Positions 58,370-64,000 of a stretch of 64,000 nt of DNA are shown here, in pieces (the first letter of the stretch is position 1; each line of letters begins with the position of its first letter). Source of the DNA: Fibrobacter sp. UWH4. GTDB taxonomy: Bacteria > Fibrobacterota > Fibrobacteria > Fibrobacterales > Fibrobacteraceae. Made by a program: the position numbers and the translations under genes. Below the pieces are notes generated by a model, which saw only the letters and a list, made by a program, of their open reading frames with translations, had not been told where the DNA came from and did no database searches. Where the stretch lies: contig NZ_FRAY01000003.1 in NCBI RefSeq assembly GCF_900142475.1, positions 186,001-250,000 on the forward strand. Direction: 5' to 3'.

Positions 58370-59785
58370 ATGGAATCTTACTTTTTTATCGGTGTAGCGG
58401 GCGTAGGCATGAGTGCCATCGCCCAGTATTTGGTTGGCAAGGGTGTTTCTATTAGCGGATCTGACCGCCAGTTCGGTGCAGCAGAAAAGCCGCTTGTGAT
58501 GACTCAGCTCGAAGAATGTGGCGTCAAGTGCTTTCCGCAAGACGGCTCGGGCGTTGTCGCGGGTCTCTCTGCGGTGGTGGTGAGTACCGCCATCGAAGAT
58601 ACGAATCCGGATCTCAAACGCGCCAAGGAACTGGGAATCCCGGTAATGCACCGTAGCGAAATGCTCGCAAAGATTTCTAAGGAAGCAAAGACCATCGCCG
58701 TTTCGGGCACCAGTGGAAAGTCCACCGTGACCGCCATGATTTATCACATTCTGCAATATGCGGGCCTCCAGCCGTCGGTCATGACGGGGGCGGGCCTCGT
58801 GAATTTGCAGAAGGAAGGCAAGATCGGTAACGCCGTGTCCGGTAAGGGTGAATGGCTCGTGGTCGAAGCAGACGAAAGCGACGGAACGCTGGTGCGCTAC
58901 GAACCCGAAATCGGTCTGATTCTGAATGTGGACAAGGATCACAAGGAATTGAGCGAACTCCAGGAAATTTTCCTCAAGTTCAGTCACAACATTCTTGATA
59001 ACGGCAAGATTCTGATTGTAAACGATGCGCATCCGCTGGCCAAGAAGTTTAGCGCCGGTCGCGAATTCGATTTTGGCTTCGAAAACTATGTGGGCGTGCA
59101 GGGCACGGATTTCAAGTCAGTCGGCACGTCCATTCAGTTCCGCGTGCGCCACAATGCAGAACTTGTGAAGTTCGTGGTACCGCTCCCGGGCAAGCACAAT
59201 ATGGAAAACGCCCTGGCTGCAACGGCTGCCGCACTCCGCGCAGGAGTAACGCTCCACACTTGCGCCGACGCCCTTGCGACGTTCCCCGGCGTGTTCCGCC
59301 GCCACCAGATTTTAGGGGCTTTCAACGGCGTGACTCTGGTGGATGACTTCGCGCATAATCCGGCAAAGATTGCCGCCAGCATCAAGAGCGCCCAGGACTT
59401 TACCGAGGGCCGCGTCATCGCCTGGTTCCAGCCTCACGGCTTTGGCCCCACGCGATTCTTGCGCAAAGACCTTGTGGAATTTATCGCGAAGACGCTCCGC
59501 CCCAAGGACTTTGACGACGACCGTGAAAACGACGTGATGTTCTTCAGCGAAATCTACTACGCCGGCGGCACCGTCACCCGCGACATCAGCGCCGGTGACC
59601 TTGCCGATGACCTCCTGCTCAAGGGCTGCGAAGCCATCTACATCGCCGACCGCAACGAATGCGCCAAAAAAATGGTGGAATACGCCCAGCCCGGCGACAC
59701 GATTCTGCTGATGGGTGCGCGAGATCCGAGTCTACAGAATTACGCTCAATATGTGCAGAAGTTACTCGAAGAAGAGTTAATGTAA
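58370..59785 (+). CDS. Mur ligase family protein (MurC/Mpl-like)
   Basis: A 471-residue UDP-N-acetylmuramate ligase-type enzyme of peptidoglycan synthesis or recycling. The N-terminal Rossmann domain (FFIGVAGVGMSAIAQYLVGKGVSISGSD) fits MurC/Mpl, the ATP loop is VSGTSGKSTVTAM, and EADESDG, NVDKDH, PGKHNMENALAA and DDFAHNP follow in order. The P-loop GTSGKST and DDFAHNP differ from classic MurC (GTHGKTT, DDYGHHP), so it may be Mpl-like or a specialised L-alanine ligase. There is no murein operon around it. TACATT lies seven bases before the ATG with no ribosome binding site, so leaderless translation is likely. Confidence 0.85.
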   Translation: MESYFFIGVAGVGMSAIAQYLVGKGVSISGSDRQFGAAEKPLVMTQLEECGVKCFPQDGSGVVAGLSAVVVSTAIEDTNPDLKRAKELGIPVMHRSEMLAKISKEAKTIAVSGTSGKSTVTAMIYHILQYAGLQPSVMTGAGLVNLQKEGKIGNAVSGKGEWLVVEADESDGTLVRYEPEIGLILNVDKDHKELSELQEIFLKFSHNILDNGKILIVNDAHPLAKKFSAGREFDFGFENYVGVQGTDFKSVGTSIQFRVRHNAELVKFVVPLPGKHNMENALAATAAALRAGVTLHTCADALATFPGVFRRHQILGAFNGVTLVDDFAHNPAKIAASIKSAQDFTEGRVIAWFQPHGFGPTRFLRKDLVEFIAKTLRPKDFDDDRENDVMFFSEIYYAGGTVTRDISAGDLADDLLLKGCEAIYIADRNECAKKMVEYAQPGDTILLMGARDPSLQNYAQYVQKLLEEELM

Positions 59786-59810
59786 GCACACCCATCGCTG
59801 TGAGCTGAAA

Positions 59811-59832
59811 ACGACTCGTATTGACGAGTCGT
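59811..59832. repeat. ACGACTCGT-ATTG-ACGAGTCGT hairpin
   Basis: Perfect nine-base stem 26 bases after the Mur ligase stop, with no T-run. It may cap or end the transcript. The rest of the gap to 59944 is GC-rich with no other clear signal. Confidence 0.5.
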
Positions 59833-59944
59833 GTCAGCGAGAGAATCGGCGTTGGGGAAGTTCCTTGTTGATTCTAGCCGATTCGGTCTTTATAGGACCG
59901 GGCGGCCTTCGCAACTCCGAGCTGGGGCCCCTCCCGCATTATAA

Positions 59945-59975
59945 AAAGTTTTTAAGGGCTTCCCTTAAAAACTTT
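59945..59975 (-). terminator. Terminator of aguA that contains its stop codon
   Basis: AAAGTTTTTAAGGG and CCCTTAAAAACTTT are perfect 14-base arms around CTT. On the minus strand the 5' arm includes the last codons and the stop of aguA, and the 3' arm runs into TTTTT. Confidence 0.8.
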
Positions 59976-60990
59976 CATGCTTGCTCATGCAATGCAGGCT
60001 GCCGCCTTCTTCAATCACGGTGCGGCAGTCCAGCCCGATGACCTTGCGGTCGGGGTACACGCTTTCAAAGTAGCGCTTGGCGACAGCGTCGTTCGGCGAC
60101 TTGTACTTCGGGAAAATGAGTGCCCCGTTGGCGTAGATGAAGTTCATGTAGCTGGCCGGCAGAATCTGGCCGTCGTCGAGCTTGCGCTGCGGCGGGAGCG
60201 GCAATGTATCGACCTTCGCCGACTTACCGTAATGGCTCTTGAGCCAGGTTTCGATCAAGTACTTTGCTTCGGTCAGAATAATATTGTTCGGGGAACGCTT
60301 GTCGGTGGCTTCGCACATCACGATGCGGTCCTTCGCCACGAAACGCGCCACATTGTCGATGTGTCCGTCGGTGTGGTCGCCATGCAAACCGTGGGGGAGC
60401 ACCAACATGTCGCGGAGCCCGAAGGCCTTGCAAAGCGCCTTGACAACCTTCTTGATATCCTTTGCTTCATTACGGTTCTTGCCCGTCAGGCAATCCAGCG
60501 TGGTAATGCCGAGGCCGTCGCCGTTGACTTCGATAGCGCCACCTTCAAAAATGTACGGGACGCTTACGCCCTTCTTGTATTCAAAAATGTCGGCGATTCG
60601 AGCAGGAATTTCGTTGTCATTTTTCCAAGGCGGAAACTTTGCGCCCCAGGCGTTAAAGACCGTTTCAGAAACAATCGTTTCTTTTCCCTTCTTCAAGAAG
60701 AACGGACCGTAATCGCGAATCCAGATGTCGTCTGTCTTGATGGTAAAGAAACTAGCCGGGTAAGGGCGGTCGGCAACGGCAATTTTTTCTTCCGTCGTCA
60801 AAAAATCCTTTTTAGGAACCAGCACATTCACGGGCTGAAATTCGCTAATTGTGCGAATCAGATCGACATAGAACTTGCGGATCATTTCTCCGCGTTCACC
60901 GTACCAGTTCTTTTTGTTGTGCGGGAATGCGAGCCACGTGGCGGCCTGTTCTTCCCATTCGGCGGGGTAACGTACATTTGTTTTAGCCAT
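59965..60990 (-). CDS. aguA: Agmatine deiminase
   Basis: AguA converts agmatine to N-carbamoylputrescine and ammonia. The 341-residue enzyme has the family's DDIWIRDYGP, FEGGAIEVNGDG, HGDHTDGHIDN and the catalytic cysteine Cys334 in EEGGSLHC. Length is typical. It is downstream of aguB, which performs the next step, on the same strand with a 120-base gap that holds an inverted repeat. Together they give an arginine decarboxylase-dependent putrescine route. Confidence 0.96.
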   Translation of the reverse strand: MAKTNVRYPAEWEEQAATWLAFPHNKKNWYGERGEMIRKFYVDLIRTISEFQPVNVLVPKKDFLTTEEKIAVADRPYPASFFTIKTDDIWIRDYGPFFLKKGKETIVSETVFNAWGAKFPPWKNDNEIPARIADIFEYKKGVSVPYIFEGGAIEVNGDGLGITTLDCLTGKNRNEAKDIKKVVKALCKAFGLRDMLVLPHGLHGDHTDGHIDNVARFVAKDRIVMCEATDKRSPNNIILTEAKYLIETWLKSHYGKSAKVDTLPLPPQRKLDDGQILPASYMNFIYANGALIFPKYKSPNDAVAKRYFESVYPDRKVIGLDCRTVIEEGGSLHCMSKHESF

Positions 60991-61040
60991 ATTTACTATC
61001 TACCATAAGAGTCATTCTTGATGAATCCAAGACTGGTTTC

Positions 61041-61090
61041 CGTCGCTGCGCTCCAGGATGACTTTTGTAATCGCGTCATCCTCGACCAAC
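61041..61090. repeat. Inverted repeat between aguB and aguA
   Basis: CCAGGATGAC and GTCATCCTCG face each other across TTTTGTAATCGC. The first arm matches the repeat at 20404-20428. Confidence 0.5.
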
Positions 61091-61110
61091 GGGAGGGGAT
61101 CCAAGTTGAC

Positions 61111-61977
61111 TTAATTCGTTCCCCAGATTTTCAGGATGTCGCCATAAAGGTCTACGCGGCGATCCCTGAAGTGCGGCCACCAGCGGCGATTTTCTTCGGT
61201 TTCCTTCAGGTCGATTTCTACGATGCTTGCACCCAAGAAATCGGTGTCGCACTTGTGAATCAAGTAGCCATCAGGGGCTGCCACGAACGACGTTCCCCAG
61301 AAGGTGAGTTCGCCTTCGGTGCCGATACGGTTTGCCGAAAGTACGAAGGTGCGGTTCGCAATGGCGTGTCCGCGCATCACCGTGACCCAGCTGTCCTGCT
61401 GGCGCGGGTAGATTTCGGCAGGTTCAGACTTCATCCAGCCGATAGCGGTGGGGTAGATCAAGATGTCCGCACCCTTCAGGCTCATGATGCGGGCCGCTTC
61501 GGGGAACCACTGGTCCCAGCAAATCAGCACGCCCAGCGTACCGGCGCTCGTCTTGATGGGTTCAAAACCCGTGTCGCCCGGAATGAAGTAATACTTTTCG
61601 TAGAAAGCCGGATCGTCAGGAATGTGGCTCTTGCGGTAAAGACCGGCAATGCTTCCGTCGCGTTCAAAAACGAAGGCGCTGTTATGGTATATGCCACGGG
61701 CGCGCTTCTCGAAGAACGGGAAAACGATCACCGCGTTGATTTCTTTTGCAATATCCTGCCACTGCTTGACGATGGGGCTATCTTTTTCGATGGCCATGTC
61801 AAAAAAGTCGGCATTTTCCTCGAACGGAAAATACGGCGTATGGAACATCTCGGGGAGAACGACCAGGTCGATTCCCTTGCCCTTGAGCGCAAGCGCCTGG
61901 TCCACGTACCACTGGTTATTGGTTTGGCTGTTGCCTGTCCACTTGCCCTGCAGTGTTGCTGTCTTGATTTTGTTCAT
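61111..61977 (-). CDS. aguB: N-carbamoylputrescine amidase
   Basis: AguB hydrolyses N-carbamoylputrescine to putrescine, CO2 and ammonia. The 288-residue nitrilase-fold protein has the catalytic triad Glu43 (LPEMFH), Lys116 (YRKSHI) and Cys153 (LICWDQWFPEAAR). The C-terminal stretch (RRWWPHFRDRRVDLYGDI) is characteristic of AguB rather than of other carbon-nitrogen hydrolases. It pairs with aguA downstream. The leader has no clear ribosome binding site. Confidence 0.95.
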   Translation of the reverse strand: MNKIKTATLQGKWTGNSQTNNQWYVDQALALKGKGIDLVVLPEMFHTPYFPFEENADFFDMAIEKDSPIVKQWQDIAKEINAVIVFPFFEKRARGIYHNSAFVFERDGSIAGLYRKSHIPDDPAFYEKYYFIPGDTGFEPIKTSAGTLGVLICWDQWFPEAARIMSLKGADILIYPTAIGWMKSEPAEIYPRQQDSWVTVMRGHAIANRTFVLSANRIGTEGELTFWGTSFVAAPDGYLIHKCDTDFLGASIVEIDLKETEENRRWWPHFRDRRVDLYGDILKIWGTN

Positions 61978-62087
61978 TTTGCAAATCTTTGTTGTTCAGT
62001 TTTAGAAACCAATAATCTTCGCTGTTAATGGAACTAGCGTTAAGGATAGGATCGTTTTCTAAATCGTTCATAGTTTAAATATAGAAA

Positions 62088-63509
62088 TTAGCGGAGGGTG
62101 TCACGAACAAAACCGTCTTCAGGCGGTTCGCCAAAGACTTCGAAGGTTCCCGAACCAATGACGGCCCCGTTCTTGTACGCGACTTCGACGCGGTACTTGC
62201 CCGGGGGCGTGTTCTTTTTGCGTGTGAACGTCCTGAAGCCCGATTCGCGGCCTCCGTTTAGCGTCATGCGTCCCGAAGAAATGCGGTCCGTCAGTTTGTA
62301 CTTGCTGGTTTGAGGATCCTGGTAGTACCATAGGTATTCCAGTTCGGCCTTGAGTTTTGCCGGTGCGTAAATCGAGGCGAGGAAATAAACCTCGGAAGAA
62401 TCAACCTTGTGTACGCTCGGAATCTGCAACCCGATGCTCTGGAAAATATTTGGGTCATCGATGTCGCAGGTGTAGGTTGCCTTGTCAAAATTCTGGCAGG
62501 CAATTTTTTGCTTGAGCACGAGCGGAACGGGCGGAACCCAGTTCATAATGTAGGCGACCACCAGGAGAATGCTGATGAGCGCCGGGGCTACGAGAATGCT
62601 CTTTTTGCGGTGCGAAATTTTCCAAATAAACATGCACATTCCGAACGAAAGTAGCGTGCTCAGGAAAAACCAAATGAATCCGATTCGATGAACCAAGTGC
62701 GGAATGGCAAAGTTCATGAACATGGTGCCCAGCAGACAGAAAAAGGCGAGGCTCACTCCGAAACTTTCGTATTTCTTCTGCAAGAATTCGTTACCGACCA
62801 AAAGGATTGCTAACAAAATAACGAGTAGGAACGAGGCGAGGGATCCGCTGCTCTTGAAATAGCAGACTACAAGGGCGCTAAACAGGCCGCCGAAGCAGAA
62901 CTGGACTGCCCAGGTGAATCGCTGCTTCCAGGTTTCGCTCCACTCGCGGTCCAAAAAGCGGTGGCGCACGACAATCGCATTTTCGGGAATGGCGGTCGAT
63001 TCATAGCCGACGTTCTTGGCGAACTTGCTAGCGGCATCTTTCGCCTTGACTGCGGCATCCTTTGCTTGGGCGGATGCCTTGGCGGCGGCGTCTTTCGCTT
63101 CTTGTGCCGCTCGGTTCGCCGCTTCAATTGCCTTGGCGGGGGCCTTTTCTGCAAGGAGAGCTGCTGCCTTCTTGAATTTAGATTCGACGGCCGTTTCTGC
63201 AGGAGCGTGAGTTTTGGGTGGTGTAGTTGCTGATGACGTATTTTGCTTGGGTTTTGCCTGAGCCTCCGCCAGCGCTTGCAGGCGTTCTGTGGTCCAGCCT
63301 TCGGGGTGTTCCAGCTGCGCCGAAAGCAAGATTACCAGAATAAGCGCACCGGTGTAATAGGCGAGTAGGATAAGAATGTCGGACCCATAGACCATTTGCC
63401 CGAGCGTTATGGAATCCCATGCAAAACCGCCCAAAAAGGCTATCGCGGGAAAGAATTTCTCAATTTTTTTGACAGCGGGCTTTTCCCGCAACTTGTTCAC
63501 GAACTCCAT
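62088..63509 (-). CDS. Membrane protein with C-terminal DUF2914
   Basis: A 473-residue inner-membrane protein. Two helices near the N-terminus (FFPAIAFLGGFAWDSI; ILILLAYYTGALILVILLS) are followed by a cytoplasmic or periplasmic Ala/Lys helix with many AKDAAAKA repeats (about 100-170), then about six more helices, and a soluble C-terminal domain of about 120 residues. The end (SGFRTFTRKKNTPPGKYRVEVAYKNGAVIGSGTFEVF) is the DUF2914 pattern. Function unknown. I use ATG 63509; an upstream TTG at 63524 is possible. No strong ribosome binding site is seen. Confidence 0.8.
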   Translation of the reverse strand: MEFVNKLREKPAVKKIEKFFPAIAFLGGFAWDSITLGQMVYGSDILILLAYYTGALILVILLSAQLEHPEGWTTERLQALAEAQAKPKQNTSSATTPPKTHAPAETAVESKFKKAAALLAEKAPAKAIEAANRAAQEAKDAAAKASAQAKDAAVKAKDAASKFAKNVGYESTAIPENAIVVRHRFLDREWSETWKQRFTWAVQFCFGGLFSALVVCYFKSSGSLASFLLVILLAILLVGNEFLQKKYESFGVSLAFFCLLGTMFMNFAIPHLVHRIGFIWFFLSTLLSFGMCMFIWKISHRKKSILVAPALISILLVVAYIMNWVPPVPLVLKQKIACQNFDKATYTCDIDDPNIFQSIGLQIPSVHKVDSSEVYFLASIYAPAKLKAELEYLWYYQDPQTSKYKLTDRISSGRMTLNGGRESGFRTFTRKKNTPPGKYRVEVAYKNGAVIGSGTFEVFGEPPEDGFVRDTLR

Positions 63510-63688
63510 GGCAAAAAAATACAAAAATGGGAGGCTTTTAATCCGAATACAAAGATAAAGAAATGTTTATTTGCTCAATTTTTTTGAATAAGGATGAAAT
63601 TGTCATAAATTAATTAAATTTAAGGTGTTAAAAAATAAGATGGGTGAAAAATGAAATTTGTGCCAATTTTTTTTATGTTTCAAAGAAT
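63510..63688. other. AT-rich gap before the right-end genes
   Basis: Composition changes here from mixed to strongly AT-rich (AATTAATTAAATTTAAGG and similar) and stays so to the end of the window. No RNA gene or strong hairpin is visible. Confidence 0.5.
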
Positions 63689-63874
63689 ATGTTTATAGAA
63701 GGACCTTTTGGTGGAACTATATTTGCCCCTCTATCTAAACTTATTTTAGGACAAAATACTAAAGTATTATATGGACTTTTTTTTGCCAAAGATATTACTG
63801 TTCATCAATATACTCAAATATATCGTGTAGACTTTGATCCTATTGTAAAAAAAACGTATGTGTTAGGTAGGTAG
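63689..63874 (+). pseudogene. Fragment of a secreted Fibrobacter repeat protein
   Basis: The frame MFIEGPFGGTIFAPLSKLILG...LYGLFFAKDITVHQYTQIYRVDFDP, about 61 residues, reads like the C-terminal part of a larger extracellular protein of the slime or polymer-forming type (G-T-(I/V)-x-AP...G.FFAK.I.VHQ). It has no signal peptide, and the frame extends upstream only to a GTG at 63644 without a ribosome binding site. Its codons are AT-rich, unlike the neighbours. I read it as the tail of a degraded gene. Confidence 0.45.
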
Positions 63875-63878
63875 AACG

Positions 63879-64000
63879 ATGAAAAAAATAATCCAATTTG
63901 TAATCTTCCTTGTTGCCTTTTTACAGGCGGAAACATTTACCTTCTATCTATTCGTTCCTGAATATAAGGAATGGATTGAGGCTCCTCCTGCAATCAAAAA
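63879..64000 (+). CDS. Secreted protein, N-terminal part (runs off the right edge)
   Basis: ATG 63879, five bases after the stop of the fragment before it, opens a signal peptide (MKKIIQFVIFLVAFLQA) and the start of a mature domain (ETFTFYLFVPEYKEWIEAPP). The pattern of a short strand and W near the mature N-terminus is like Fibrobacter fibro-slime proteins, but only about 40 residues are visible. The sequence is AT-rich like its neighbour. Confidence 0.6.
   Translation, partial: MKKIIQFVIFLVAFLQAETFTFYLFVPEYKEWIEAPPAIK

Noticed and set aside
59833-59944. A structured RNA in the GC-rich gap after the Mur ligase gene
   Set aside because: Short inverted repeats exist, but I see no promoter or T-run that defines a transcript.

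Overview
The window is a stretch of a Fibrobacter chromosome, most likely F. succinogenes or a close relative. The strongest markers are a secreted GH16 lichenase whose order of segments is the circularly permuted one known from F. succinogenes, two Fib_succ_major (TIGR02145) proteins, one member of the Fibrobacter paralogous family TIGR02171, serine-rich linkers after lipoprotein cysteines, and a LexA whose promoter carries Fibrobacter-type boxes. Most of the window is dense housekeeping sequence of even composition. The last ~450 bases are clearly AT-rich.

Layout. 1-15.4 kb: start of a Ser/Thr kinase, nadB, a PpiD-like foldase, tRNA-Glu, a membrane PAS-GGDEF-EAL protein, tatD, greB, a DUF2062-DUF1015 fusion, a signal-peptidase-like gene with lepA, a cyclophilin, a histone-H1-like zinc-finger protein and lexA. 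15.5-22 kb: psd, a protein with an endonuclease III-type iron-sulfur motif, an orphan lipoprotein, a GerW/YtfJ protein, a 260-bp array of four hairpins, serC, a degenerate HD-domain protein and metF. 22.1-32.4 kb: a signalling island with three hybrid histidine kinases (one fused to an APC-type permease), a divergent REC-GGDEF-EAL gene and a frameshifted Hpt gene. 32.4-42 kb: tRNA-Arg, groEL/groES, two outer-membrane barrel proteins, an OmpA-like protein, cvfB and parC. 42.3-48.4 kb: two Fibrobacter-specific surface proteins, an unusual two-headed GntR regulator and the GH16 lichenase. 48.6-58 kb: ruvB/ruvA, a Ser-rich lipoprotein translationally coupled to a radical SAM/SPASM enzyme, a NifU-like protein, proA, a candidate small RNA or attenuator, a helical-repeat protein, ogt and a Fib_succ_major lipoprotein. 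58-64 kb: two tiny ORFs, a Mur ligase, aguA/aguB, a DUF2914 membrane protein and the AT-rich end with a broken gene and the start of a secreted protein.

How the genes work together. The signalling island looks like one phosphorelay: three hybrid kinases, a lone Hpt and one c-di-GMP phosphodiesterase output. The second GGDEF-EAL protein at 4.3 kb also has an intact EAL and a degenerate GGDEF, so both c-di-GMP proteins here probably degrade the messenger. aguA and aguB form the agmatine-to-putrescine route. ruvA/ruvB and lexA belong to DNA repair, and a LexA-type palindrome also lies before parC.

Intergenic DNA is rich in small repeats: period-7 degenerate tandem repeats, several families of short hairpins with constant flanks and variable stems, copies of a CGTCATTGCGAG-type palindrome, and tandem repeats that seem to be seeded by the 3' ends of tRNA-Arg and serC. 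Several genes have a TAYATT -10 box 6-9 bases before the ATG and no ribosome binding site, which suggests leaderless mRNAs.
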